Of a stretch of DNA of 64,000 bases, positions 15,419 through 25,300 are shown one piece after another (the stretch's first letter is position 1; every line of letters starts with the position of its first letter). Position numbers and translations under genes: made by a program. The notes under the pieces are model-generated. The model saw only the letters and a list, made by a program, of their open reading frames with translations. It had not been told where the DNA came from and did not search any database. The stretch lies in NCBI RefSeq assembly GCF_020026915.1, contig NZ_JAINUY010000003.1:558001-622000 (forward strand), read 5' to 3'. Origin of the DNA: Flavobacterium potami (GTDB taxonomy: Bacteria > Bacteroidota > Bacteroidia > Flavobacteriales > Flavobacteriaceae).

Positions 15419-16948
15419 ATGACTAAAAATAAACTAAAGAATCCAACAATTATAGTAATTTTTGGAGGAACCGGAGATTTGGCAAAGAGAAAGCTCTTTC
15501 CCGCATTTCAAAATCTGTACCTTGACGGACGTATGTCTGAAAAGTTTCAGATTATCGCTCTTGGTAGAGCTGAAAAAACCAATGAAGATTTCCGCAGCTA
15601 TGTGGCTGAAAATTTAGATCTTTTTTCTAGAAGAAAAGGAAGCAATGATCCAGAAACAGAAAAGTTTCTTTCGCACATCACTTACCACAGTCTTGATATT
15701 GACAAGGAAGAATCTTATATTGGATTAAACGAGAAAATCAACAATTTTGATTTGGCTTTTGGCGAACGTTCTAATCGTCTTTTCTATCTTTCGATTACAC
15801 CTTCTTTCATTTCGACAATTTCGAGCAATATCAAGAAAATCGGATTGGCGGCTAATCCGAAGCAAGATCGTATTATTATCGAAAAGCCTTTTGGTTATGA
15901 TAAAGCCTCTGCCATTGAATTGAACGAAATGCTTTCGCAGACTTTCAAAGAAGAGCAGATTTATAGAATCGATCACTATTTAGGAAAAGAAACCGTTCAA
16001 AATATTTTGGCTTTCCGTTTTGGAAATTCAATGTTTGAGCCTTTATGGAGCCGTAATTTTATTGATTTCGTACAAATTACCGTTGCAGAAGAAGTCGGAG
16101 TTGAAGAACGAGGCGGATTCTATGAAGGTGTCGGTGCTTTAAAAGATATGATTCAGAACCACTTGCTTCAGATTTTATGTATGACAGCTATGGAAGCGCC
16201 TGCTTCTTTAAACGCTGATGATATTCGTAATCGTAAAGCAGATGTTCTAAAATCAATTCGTCGTATCAAACCGGATGAAGTGGATCATTATATTGTAAGA
16301 GGTCAGTACGATGCTGGAGAAATCAAAGGTGTTCCGGTTCCGGGTTATCGTCAGGATAAGGGAATTGCACCAGATTCTAATACCGAAACGTATGTAGCAA
16401 TGAAGATTTATCTGGACAACTGGAGATGGCAGGGAATTCCGTTCTACTTGCGTTCAGGAAAAAGAATGGAAGAAAAACAATCTTCTATCATCATTCAGTT
16501 TAAACCGGTTCCGCATTCTTCGTTTTCTTATGGAAAAGAAGGCAGCACACCAAACAGATTGATCATCAATATTCAACCTTCAATGGATATTAAACTGCAA
16601 TTTATGACCAAAAAACCAGGTTTATCAATGTCTTTAAGACCTGCTGAAATGGTTTTTGATTATTTTGCTTGTTCAACAATGTCTCCAGAAGCTTATGAAA
16701 CATTGATTGCAGATGCACTATTAGGAGATCCTACCCTATTTATGCGTTGGGATCAGGTAGAAGAAGCTTGGGATGCAATTGATACCATTCAACAGGTTTG
16801 GAAAACGACTGCTCCAACTAATTTCCCAAATTACAAAGCAGGAAGCTGGGGACCAGAAGAAGCTGACGAATTGTTAGCGCGCCAAGGCCACAAATGGATT
16901 CCGAATACACAAACAAAAGAAGAAGTTTTAAATGATACAGATTTATAA
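15419..16948 (+). CDS. zwf: Glucose-6-phosphate 1-dehydrogenase
   Basis: The 509-aa enzyme shows the nucleotide-binding IFGGTGDLAKRKLFPA, the IIEKPFGYD segment and the active-site signature RIDHYLGKE containing the catalytic His region. It oxidises glucose 6-phosphate to the lactone with NADP as the first step of the oxidative pentose-phosphate path in the cytoplasm. Length is normal for the family. Its 3' end overlaps pgl by 17 bp, which suggests coupled translation of the enzyme making the lactone and the one hydrolysing it. Confidence 0.97.
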   Translation: MTKNKLKNPTIIVIFGGTGDLAKRKLFPAFQNLYLDGRMSEKFQIIALGRAEKTNEDFRSYVAENLDLFSRRKGSNDPETEKFLSHITYHSLDIDKEESYIGLNEKINNFDLAFGERSNRLFYLSITPSFISTISSNIKKIGLAANPKQDRIIIEKPFGYDKASAIELNEMLSQTFKEEQIYRIDHYLGKETVQNILAFRFGNSMFEPLWSRNFIDFVQITVAEEVGVEERGGFYEGVGALKDMIQNHLLQILCMTAMEAPASLNADDIRNRKADVLKSIRRIKPDEVDHYIVRGQYDAGEIKGVPVPGYRQDKGIAPDSNTETYVAMKIYLDNWRWQGIPFYLRSGKRMEEKQSSIIIQFKPVPHSSFSYGKEGSTPNRLIINIQPSMDIKLQFMTKKPGLSMSLRPAEMVFDYFACSTMSPEAYETLIADALLGDPTLFMRWDQVEEAWDAIDTIQQVWKTTAPTNFPNYKAGSWGPEEADELLARQGHKWIPNTQTKEEVLNDTDL

Positions 16949-17648
16949 TAACACAGAAGAAATTAATACTACAGCGGCAGATCTTTTTGTTGCCTCTGCA
17001 GAAAAAGCAATTGCAGCAAAAGGCAAATTTACAGCTGTTCTTACAGGAGGTTCTTCTCCTGCAGGAATTTACAAATTGTTAGCTTCTGATGCTTACAAAA
17101 ACAAAATCGACTGGAGTAAAGTTTATATTTTTTGGGGTGATGAAAGATGGGTTCCTCTTAATGATGATTTGAGTAATGCAAAAATGTCTTATTCAACTTT
17201 GTTGAGCCACGTTCCTATTCCGCAAGAAAACATTTTTGAAATGTACAAAGATGGCGTTACTCCCGAAGAATATGCTGCAACTTACGAGCAATCTATCAAA
17301 ACTGTTTTGGGTGAAGAAGGAAAATTTGACCTGATTTTATTAGGGATGGGAGACGACGGTCACACGGCTTCTCTTTTCCCAGGCGAAGCGGTTTTAGAAG
17401 AGCAAACCAAATGGGTTGACGCTTATTATTTAGCTCCCCAAAAAATGTATCGCATTACGCTTACGGCGCCATTAATCAATAAAGCAGAAAAAATTGTGGT
17501 TGTAGCTTTTGGGGAGAAAAAAATTCATGCTTTAAAAGAAGTTACAACTGGAGCATATAATCCGACTTTGTATCCAATGCAATTGATTAAACCAGTTTCT
17601 GGTGAATTATTGTTTTTGGTTGATAAAGTTGCTGCGGGAACAAACTAA
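16932..17648 (+). CDS. pgl: 6-phosphogluconolactonase
   Basis: The 238-aa protein matches the SolB/DevB-type lactonase (NagB-like fold): LTGGSSPAGIY near the N-terminus, VYIFWGDERWVPLNDDLSN, and ILLGMGDDGHTASLFPG. It hydrolyses 6-phosphogluconolactone, linking zwf and gnd products. It overlaps zwf by 17 bp and is the last gene of the operon. The downstream 124 bp contains a weak AAGGT/ACCTT pair before a T-run (about 17680-17710), a possible terminator. Confidence 0.95.
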   Translation: MIQIYNNTEEINTTAADLFVASAEKAIAAKGKFTAVLTGGSSPAGIYKLLASDAYKNKIDWSKVYIFWGDERWVPLNDDLSNAKMSYSTLLSHVPIPQENIFEMYKDGVTPEEYAATYEQSIKTVLGEEGKFDLILLGMGDDGHTASLFPGEAVLEEQTKWVDAYYLAPQKMYRITLTAPLINKAEKIVVVAFGEKKIHALKEVTTGAYNPTLYPMQLIKPVSGELLFLVDKVAAGTN

Positions 17649-17772
17649 GAAATTGTTTTTTACCAATATAAAAATTTAAGGTTTATGCTGAAAAGTGTAG
17701 ACCTTTTTTCTTTGTTTTTCTCTTGTAGATTTTTTTTGATGTGCTAACCAGATTCAATTAGTAAAAAAATAC

Positions 17773-18426
17773 TTATTCAAAAACTATATTGGCTTCATTT
17801 GAAACTATAGCATCATAATAAGGATAATATCCTTTCTTTATCAAAGAATCACGAGTCTTAGGATCTACGTGACTTTCTAAAGTTTTTTGTGACATTTTAT
17901 ATTCCAATATAAATTCATTGTTTTTTTGTCTCTTTAAATCATAGTGATAAGATGAAAAACATGTTTTAAATTTTAAAGAAAATGGAATTGTTAAAATCTT
18001 CGAACTATTACTCTTTAAAAGTATCGCATTTTTTAAAGTGATATAATCTTTATAAAAGCGATTAGACTTAACTACCTCACTTTCAATGCAACCGTCTTTT
18101 CTTGGAGCGGTCGTTTTATTTACAAAACTTTCTCCACGTAATGGTACAGGCTCGTCTTGATTGTAAATAAAAGGCTTTAAAATTATACTACTATTAAGTC
18201 CCTCATTAAATCCTGAGTAATTGTACGTTCTAGTTGTATCTAACGTTATATAATAATTTCGATCCGAGTTGTTAACTAACTTTATCTTTAAAACAGAATC
18301 CTTAACTGCATTAAAATCTTCTACTATAAATAGAACATCTTCATTTGTTGTGCGCTTATGATCACAGCTTATTATTAATAAACCAAAAAATAGTAGCGAC
18401 AAATATATTTTCAAATTAAGACTCAT
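17773..18426 (-). CDS. Hypothetical lipoprotein
   Basis: A 217-aa protein with an N-terminal hydrophobic segment ending in LLIISCDHK, a lipobox with Cys21, so it is likely exported and lipid-anchored. After the signal it is rich in beta-type hydrophilic sequence (YYITLDTTRTYNYSG, ILTIPFSLKFKTCF) without a recognised domain. The gene is followed by the convergent pgl 3' region and lies 23 bp downstream of the aspartoacylase-like gene, so the two may be co-transcribed. No function is proposed. Confidence 0.7.
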   Translation of the reverse strand: MSLNLKIYLSLLFFGLLIISCDHKRTTNEDVLFIVEDFNAVKDSVLKIKLVNNSDRNYYITLDTTRTYNYSGFNEGLNSSIILKPFIYNQDEPVPLRGESFVNKTTAPRKDGCIESEVVKSNRFYKDYITLKNAILLKSNSSKILTIPFSLKFKTCFSSYHYDLKRQKNNEFILEYKMSQKTLESHVDPKTRDSLIKKGYYPYYDAIVSNEANIVFE

Positions 18427-18449
18427 TATTTTATTTAGCTGTTAAGAGC

Positions 18450-19487
18450 TTAAAACCCAATACAAAAAACAGTTTCTCCTTTATTCACCGGCGGCGTTCC
18501 AATTTTATACAAAACAACACCGGTTGCAGGTGCTTTTATTTCATTTAAAACAGTACCAAATTCATCTGAAATAAATCCGATTTTATCTTCTTTTTTAATG
18601 TAATCTCCGCTTTTCAAATTGCTGTGAAAAACTCCACTAAATTCCGCTTTTACATATTCCTGATTTTTTAGATAAACCGCAGAAGGATTTTTTGTTGGAG
18701 TTGTTCCTTTAGCATATATATCCATATAATTCAACATATTATAAACTGCTTTTTTAATTAAATGAACCGATTCTGTTTGCACATTTCCTAGTTTTCCTGC
18801 TTCGATACTCAAGGCAGTTTTTCCGTTTTGAGAAGCTTGTTTAAAAGCATATTTTGCGGGTTCTGTTTTCGTAATTGTGTATGGATAAGAAACAATATGA
18901 TTAATTCCGGAAATCTCTGAAAGTTTAGCACTTAATTCGGTATTCTTTTCTTCTGAAGTATTGTTGTAATAACAAACAAAAGGAAGCAAATCTTCATTGG
19001 CATCTCCCGCATGAACATCGAGAAAAACATCTGAATTTGGAATAATCTCTTTGGTTATATAATTTGCAATTTGTTCTGTAATTGTTCCTGATTTTGAACC
19101 TGGAAAAGCATTATTTAGATTTTTATTATCTAACGGATTTACAAAAGGTGTTCTTTTATAAAACGAACCCACATTAGCAATCGGAATAACCACTAAAGTT
19201 CCTTTCAAATTATTCGGATCAATCTCTTTAATTAATTCCTGAACGGCCGAAATTGGTGGATATTCAAAACCATGAATTCCCGCCACAATCGTAAAAACGG
19301 GCCCTTTTTCTTTTCCCGAAATAATTGTTACGGGCATATAATTGTAAGGAGAATCTGTTTTGAAATGAACTAAAGTATCAATTCGTTTTCCAGTATTTTC
19401 TTTTATTGCTTTTTCTAAATTTTGACTGAAACTAATCACAGGTAAAAGCATTAGTAATTTTATGCTTAGAAGTTTTAAATAATTCAC
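18450..19487 (-). CDS. Secreted succinylglutamate desuccinylase/aspartoacylase-family zinc hydrolase
   Basis: The 345-aa protein has a cleavable-type signal peptide (LLMLLPVISFSQ) and the M14-like AstE/AspA pattern: zinc ligands His72 and Glu75 in AGIHGFEYPP, His159 in FLDVHAGDANED, and catalytic Glu229 in LSIEAGKLG. The C-terminal ~80 residues form a small beta domain (FIS.EFGTVL...APATGVVLY) as in other long family members. The translation start is a GTG at 19487; no ATG gives an intact signal peptide. Enzymes of the family hydrolyse N-acyl amino acids or deacylate related amides; export to the periplasm suggests a nutrient-salvage role, but the substrate is unknown. Confidence 0.85.
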   Translation of the reverse strand: MNYLKLLSIKLLMLLPVISFSQNLEKAIKENTGKRIDTLVHFKTDSPYNYMPVTIISGKEKGPVFTIVAGIHGFEYPPISAVQELIKEIDPNNLKGTLVVIPIANVGSFYKRTPFVNPLDNKNLNNAFPGSKSGTITEQIANYITKEIIPNSDVFLDVHAGDANEDLLPFVCYYNNTSEEKNTELSAKLSEISGINHIVSYPYTITKTEPAKYAFKQASQNGKTALSIEAGKLGNVQTESVHLIKKAVYNMLNYMDIYAKGTTPTKNPSAVYLKNQEYVKAEFSGVFHSNLKSGDYIKKEDKIGFISDEFGTVLNEIKAPATGVVLYKIGTPPVNKGETVFCIGF

Positions 19488-19600
19488 GTGGTATTCTTTT
19501 TATTCAGGAAACACAAGACATTTCCATTTATTTATTCTTAAAACGCAAATATAAAAAACTTAAATAGTTCAAGCAGAATTTAAACGTTATGATATTTTCA

Positions 19601-19960
19601 TTAATTCTCCATTAACTCAATATCCATTGTTTTAATTAATCCATTTTCAAAAGTATAAACATGTTTTACGAATCCGTCAAACATTAAATTACCTTGAAGA
19701 TCTTTTACACTTTGATGCACTTTTACTTCTAAGCTGCCATTTTCCCTTTCATCAAAACCAACCGGTTTTACTTTCGGATTAATTTCCGACCATTGTCTTG
19801 TCCAATACTGGCGAATTTCGTCGTGACCGCTAATGTAACCGCCTTCCCAAGCTTTAGACCATTGTACATCCTCCTGCATGGTTGATAAACAATTGTCTAT
19901 GTTTCTTTCGTTAAAAGCATTGTACGCTTTTTCTATTACGTGTTCGAATTGATTTGACAT
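19601..19960 (-). CDS. NTF2-like / SnoaL-like nuclear-transport-factor-2 family protein
   Basis: A 119-aa protein with the cone-shaped NTF2-like pattern: an N-terminal helix pair (FEHVIEKAYNAFNERNIDNCL), then EDVQWSKAWEGG, ISGHDEIRQYWTRQW and the strands VKHVYTFENGLIKTMDIEL. Family members include isomerases, dehydratases and binding proteins, so no reaction can be given. It has no signal peptide. It stands alone between two secreted-protein genes on the same strand, with a 47-bp gap from the gene upstream. Confidence 0.75.
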   Translation of the reverse strand: MSNQFEHVIEKAYNAFNERNIDNCLSTMQEDVQWSKAWEGGYISGHDEIRQYWTRQWSEINPKVKPVGFDERENGSLEVKVHQSVKDLQGNLMFDGFVKHVYTFENGLIKTMDIELMEN

Positions 19961-20007
19961 ATCGAGTTCTTTTAATTATTTTTATAAAAATGGGATAACA
20001 ATTTATT

Positions 20008-20367
20008 TCAATACGCATACAAACAAAAAGGAATCATTCCGTTAGCTTCTTGAGTGAAAAAGATTTTATATTCGTTTCCTTTCTTTCTGCTGATATTTAC
20101 ATTTTTTGAAAATTTATCCTTAAAAACTTTATCTCCAGCCAAAAATCCTTGTTTATCAAATTCATTAAATCTAAAACTTGTAAAAGAATATCCAGTATTG
20201 AGACTATCGTAAAATGTTAAATAACCTTTGGCATCCGATTCAATACGACTAATAATAAAATCATAACTCTTAGTATATTCTTTACGTGATTTTATAAATA
20301 CATTGCTAAAAACAAATCCAAAAACTACTATAAAGAAAATGAATAACTTAAATACATTACCTTTCAT
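20008..20367 (-). CDS. Hypothetical secreted or membrane-anchored small protein
   Basis: A 119-aa protein with one N-terminal hydrophobic segment (VFKLFIFFIVVFGFVFSNVF) after a basic start, so it is either a signal anchor or an uncleaved signal. The rest is polar with SFTSFRFNEFDKQGFLAGDKV and a C-terminal IFFTQEANGMIPFCLYAY. No family is recognised. The gene may be co-transcribed with the downstream NTF2-like gene (47-bp gap). Confidence 0.55.
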   Translation of the reverse strand: MKGNVFKLFIFFIVVFGFVFSNVFIKSRKEYTKSYDFIISRIESDAKGYLTFYDSLNTGYSFTSFRFNEFDKQGFLAGDKVFKDKFSKNVNISRKKGNEYKIFFTQEANGMIPFCLYAY

Positions 20368-20623
20368 AATTTAAATTTTCAATGTAAAAATTCAGATTGA
20401 TTTTTAATGAATTATAAATGTAGAAATATAAATTTTAAAAATTAATAACGGTAAAAATTAATTTCATAAAAGCCGACTTCATTTATTATCAAATTCTTAA
20501 TTTTCATAGTTTTTAGAATAAATTTAAGAAACCTTTCTTTTCAAATTACTATATTTGGCGCACTATAAACAATTTAAATCCGTTTTTTTAAGGAATAAAA
20601 TTACGTAATCTGCTGTGCTGTAA
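20368..20623. other. Gene-free divergent region, nothing recognised
   Basis: This 256-bp AT-rich stretch separates a minus-strand small protein from a plus-strand small protein and should hold both promoters. TATATTTGG (about 20549-20557) resembles a -7 box (TAnnTTTG) on the plus strand for the gene at 20624, but no convincing -33 partner was seen at the usual distance. Confidence 0.3.
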
Positions 20624-20983
20624 ATGAAACCTGTAAAGTTCATATATATCGTTTTACTCTCGCTACTCTCTTTTTTTAGAGGTACCGAAACGTACGTGCC
20701 GATGTATAACATCAGCAATTGCATTACCTTAGATAGTGTTGCAGCAGACGATACACAGATTTTCTCGACTGACTTTTCTTCTTCTAAAAATCTAGAAGTT
20801 CATTATAAGCTCAAAAAGAAAATGAAATGCAGAGCGACTACTTTAGAACAAAGTACGATCAAAGCTCCATATTTCAGCAATTTAGTCAACTTCAAACTAC
20901 ACAAAGAGACTTTAATATATGGTATAGCTTCAATATACCACATCGAAAGACATCCTCATCTTCATTTGTACCAACTTTTCTAG
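20624..20983 (+). CDS. Small putative secreted protein upstream of the RND efflux operon
   Basis: A 119-aa reading frame with an N-terminal hydrophobic segment (FIYIVLLSLLSFFRG) followed by a polar body ending in IYHIERHPHLHLYQLF, a His-rich tail. It lies 228 bp ahead of the efflux adaptor on the same strand. The His-rich end might bind metal, but that is speculation. It could also be a leader-type gene. I do not recognise a family, and there is a modest chance it is not a real protein. Confidence 0.45.
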   Translation: MKPVKFIYIVLLSLLSFFRGTETYVPMYNISNCITLDSVAADDTQIFSTDFSSSKNLEVHYKLKKKMKCRATTLEQSTIKAPYFSNLVNFKLHKETLIYGIASIYHIERHPHLHLYQLF

Positions 20984-21211
20984 TCTTTAAACTCAAGTTG
21001 TTTTTATATAAAAATTAGCATTCAGAAGTTTTCTGAAGCAGTTCCTCATGTACTTTCACCTGGTATTTTGAGCTAAATATTTATATAAAAAAATCCCAGA
21101 CTGCAGAACTTCAATCGAAGTCTCTGAGCATTATTACACCTAAAATCCAAATTCATACTTCCTTATATTCTGTATTAGGAAGCATATCTTTTATTCAAAA
21201 TTAAACACCTA
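20984..21211 (+). promoter_or_regulatory. Efflux operon leader with inverted repeats
   Basis: Two structures are seen. TTCAGAA-GTT-TTCTGAA (about 21023-21039) is a perfect 7-bp hairpin. CTTCCTTATA (21158-21167) and TATTAGGAAG (21173-21182) form a 10-bp inverted repeat with one mismatch and a 5-nt spacer, ending 29 bp before the adaptor start. The second could be a repressor operator or attenuator; no regulator gene sits next to the operon. Confidence 0.45.
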
Positions 21212-22306
21212 ATGATGAGCATTTATAAAAATCCATTCCTTATATGCACTTTGGCTTTATTCGTTTTAGTCTCGTGCGGAGATAAATCCAAAAAGAACTC
21301 TAATAATATAAAAACAGTTCCTGTTTATAAAATCACATTAAAAGACACTATTGTTTCGAGCAAATTTGTTGCCGATGTACACGCAAAAAACAACGTAGAA
21401 ATTCATGTTCGTATTCCTGGTTTACTAGACAAAGTTTACGTAAGTGAAGGACAAAAAGTAAAAAAAGGGCAAATCCTTTTTAAAATAAGTGATGTAGAAC
21501 TTCAAATTCAATTACTTAAAGCTCAAGCAGTTTACAAAAGTGCCAATGCTGATTTAAGAATTGCTACCGTTGAATTGGAACAAGCGCAAACGCTTTTCAA
21601 TAAAAAAGTAATTGCAGACAAAGAATTAGAATTATCTAAAGCAAAACATGAAGCCGCTTCTGCAAAATTGGCTCACGCTGCTGCAGAAAAGAAAGCAATA
21701 GACCAGCAAATTACTTTTACTACAATTCGCGCGCCTTTTGACGGAACGGTCGATAGAATTCCGTTTAAAGAAGGAAGTTTGATCGAAAACGGTTCGTTGT
21801 TAACAACTGTTTCTCAACTAGATGATGTTTACGCTTATTTCTCTATTCCAGAGAATACGTATTTCCAAATGATGGAAAATAAAAGTTTGGAAAAACAAGG
21901 AGAAATCAAACTAATATTGCCAAACGGCCAAGTTTATGGACAAAAAGGCGAACTAAGAACTGCTGATGGAGAAATTGACAGAGAAACCGGTTCTATTCAA
22001 TACAAAGCAAAATTTCACAATCCGCAAGGTTTTATCAAACACGGAACTTCTGGAAAATTAATTATTTCAGAACCAAAAACCAAGGCGATATTAATTCCGC
22101 AAAAGGCTGTTTTTTCTATTCAGGACAAACAATATGTTTTTGTGGTAAAAAAAGATGGAGTAGTTAAAATGACTAATGTTACAATTGAAAGTACTCTAGA
22201 TGATGTTTACATTCTAAATGAAGGTCTAAAAAGCAACGACCTGATTGTAGAAGAAGGTACACAATCATTGAGAGACGGAGATAAAATCAACATGAAACAA
22301 ATGTAG
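21212..22306 (+). CDS. RND efflux periplasmic adaptor subunit (AcrA/MexA-like lipoprotein)
   Basis: The 364-aa protein starts with a lipoprotein signal (LALFVLVSCGDK) and has the membrane-fusion order: beta-barrel/lipoyl start (EIHVRIPGLLDKVYVSEGQ), a coiled-coil hairpin of about 70 residues rich in Lys/Glu/Ala, the second lipoyl half (TTIRAPFDGTVDRIPFKEG), then the beta-barrel and membrane-proximal domains (AILIPQKAVFSIQDKQYVFV). It links the inner-membrane pump to the outer-membrane channel. Two consecutive ATGs could start it. The pump gene follows after 50 bp and the channel gene after a further repeat-filled gap. Confidence 0.93.
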   Translation: MMSIYKNPFLICTLALFVLVSCGDKSKKNSNNIKTVPVYKITLKDTIVSSKFVADVHAKNNVEIHVRIPGLLDKVYVSEGQKVKKGQILFKISDVELQIQLLKAQAVYKSANADLRIATVELEQAQTLFNKKVIADKELELSKAKHEAASAKLAHAAAEKKAIDQQITFTTIRAPFDGTVDRIPFKEGSLIENGSLLTTVSQLDDVYAYFSIPENTYFQMMENKSLEKQGEIKLILPNGQVYGQKGELRTADGEIDRETGSIQYKAKFHNPQGFIKHGTSGKLIISEPKTKAILIPQKAVFSIQDKQYVFVVKKDGVVKMTNVTIESTLDDVYILNEGLKSNDLIVEEGTQSLRDGDKINMKQM

Positions 22307-22356
22307 ATTATCGACCTGTAAAACAGTTATTTAATTATTGATCTAAAAAAAATAAA

Positions 22357-25300
22357 ATGATAGAGTTATTTATCAGAAGGAAAATATTGTCTTTAATCAT
22401 CTCGGTTATGATAGTCCTTCTGGGATTGCTGGCGTTGTTTCAGCTTCCCATTACCCAATTCCCAGATATTGTACCACCGTCTGTAACCGTTACAGCAAAA
22501 TATACAGGAGCAAACGCAGAGGTTTCTGCCAATGCCGTCGCCCTTCCGCTCGAAAGAGCCATAAACGGAGTTCCCGGAATGACCTACATGTCGACCGTAA
22601 CTTCTAATGATGGTTTAACTTTAATTCAGGTTTTCTTTGAAGTGGGAACCGATCCCGATCTGGCTGCCGTAAACGTGCAGAACAGGGTTACCACGATTCT
22701 GGACGAACTTCCAGAAGAGGTAATTCGTGCCGGAGTTACAACCGAAAAAGAGGTAAACAGTATGTTGATGTACTTGAACATTACCAGTACCGACAAAACA
22801 CAGGATGAGCAGTTTATCTTCAACTTTACGGATATTAATATTCTTCAGGAATTAAAACGTATTGATGGTGTGGGACGTGCCGAAATCATGGGACAAAAAG
22901 AATATTCGATGCGTGTCTGGCTGGATCCAGAAAAGATGCTCTCGTATAATATTTCGGCAAATGAAGTTATTGCTTCACTTCAAAAACAAAACATTTCTGC
23001 CGCTCCAGGTAAAGTAGGTGAAGGTTCTGGACAAATGAACAATCAATTGCAATATGTAATTAAATATGGTGGAAAGTTCTTCGAACCGAATCAATATGAA
23101 GAAATTGCATTAAGAGCCAACGCTGACGGAACGATTTTAAGATTAAAAGACATTTCGAAAATCGAATTTGGCGCCATGAGTTACGGAATGGTTTCTAAAA
23201 CCGACGGAAAACCTTCTGCATCCATCATGTTGAAACAGCGTCCTGGTTCCAATGCATCGGAAGTAATTGCAAGTGTTAAGGAAAAAATGGCAGAGTTGAA
23301 AGGTTCTTCTTTTCCTCCAGGAATGGAATTCAACATTGCTTACGACGTTTCTCGTTTCCTTGATGCTTCTATTCACGAAGTATTAAGAACTTTAGTTGAA
23401 GCCTTTATTTTAGTGGCATTTGTAGTTTTCCTTTTCCTTCAGGATTGGAGATCAACTTTAATTCCGGTATTAGCTGTTCCTGTCGCACTTATTGGTGCAT
23501 TTACCTTTATGTCGATGATGGGATTCTCGATTAACTTATTGACACTTTTTGCATTAGTACTTTCTATCGGAATTGTGGTCGATAATGCGATTGTCGTCGT
23601 CGAGGCCGTCCACGTAAAAATCTCCGAAGAACATATGTCGCCAATGGACGCGACAATCAGCGCCATGAAAGAAATTACAGGTGCCGTTATCGCGATTACG
23701 ATTGTAATGGCTGCCGTGTTTATTCCGGTTGCTTTCTTGAGTGGTCCGGTTGGGGTTTTCTACCGACAATTCTCATTGACAATGGCCATTAGTATTGTAA
23801 TTTCTGGTGTTAATGCTCTTACCCTTACTCCTGCCCTTTGTGCTATTATGCTGAAAGCGCATGATCCTAATAAAGAGAAAAAATCGCTTTTGGATCGTTT
23901 CTTCCATAGATTCAACAATTGGTTTGATAATATTACTTCAAAATACATCAAAGTACTGGTGAAATTTGCAGATCGCAACACCGTTACAATTGGTTTATTA
24001 GTGTTATTTTGTATTCTAACTTGGGGAACAACTAAATTCTTAGCCTCAGGATTTATCCCGACTGAGGATCAAGGTATGGTTTACGTAAGTGTTACCACAC
24101 CACAAGGAGCAACTGTAGAACGTACAGAAAAAGCTCTAGACGAAGTAACTCGAATTGCAAAAGAAATTAAAGGTGTCGACAACGTAACAACACTTGCTGG
24201 ATACAGTATTGTTACTGAAATTGCAGGAGCTTCGTACGGTATGGGAATGATCAACTTAAAAGATTGGAGCGAACGTGATATTTCGGTTACCGAATTCATG
24301 GCAGAACTTACCGAAAAAACAAAGGGAATTTCTGATGCTCAAATCGAAATTTTTGCACCGCCAACCGTTCCTGGATTTGGTAACACAAGTGGTTTTGAGC
24401 TTCGTTTATTAGATAAATCTGGAGGAAGTATTACCAATACTGACAAAGTAACCAAAGAATTTATTCAAGAATTAAATGCTTCGCCAGAAATTCAGAACTC
24501 ATTCTCCAGTTTTGATGCCACTTTCCCTCAGTATATGATTCATATCGATTATGATTTGGCGGCCAAAAAAGGAATTTCGGTAGATAATGCGATGTCGACT
24601 TTACAAACGATGTTGGGTTCTTTTTATGCAACCAATTTTATACGTTTTTCTCAAATGTATAAAGTAATGGTTCAGGCAAGTCCGCAATTCCGTCAAAATC
24701 CGGAAAGTATTCTGGATATGTATTTGAAGAATGATAAAGGTGAAATGGTTCCGTTTTCTACTTTCGTCAAATTAGAAAGAGTTTACGGACCTGAGGTTTT
24801 AACACGTTACAACATGTACATGTCTGCAATGATTAATGGTGAACCTGCTGAAGGCTACAGTTCTGGAGATGCCATTGCAGCCGTTGAAAGAATTGCAGCT
24901 GAAAAACTGCCAAGCCGTTTCGAATTAGAATGGTCTGGAATGACACGTGAGGAGATTCTTTCAGGAAACCAAACCATTTACATTTTTGCGCTTTGTATCC
25001 TTTTCGTATACTTATTATTGGCAGCGCAATACGAAAGTTTATTGCTTCCGTTTCCAGTATTACTGAGTTTACCTGTTGGAGTTTTCGGTTCGTACATCGC
25101 ACTTGTAATGGTTGGATTAGACAATAACATTTACGCACAAGTAGCGCTCGTCATGCTGATTGGTCTGCTCGCCAAAAACGCCATTCTGATTGTAGAATTC
25201 GCGATGGCGCAGAACAAACTCGGACGCGATATTGTCGAAGCCGCTATTGAAGGAGCCAGACTTCGTTTCCGTCCTATTTTGATGACCTCTTTTGCCTTTA

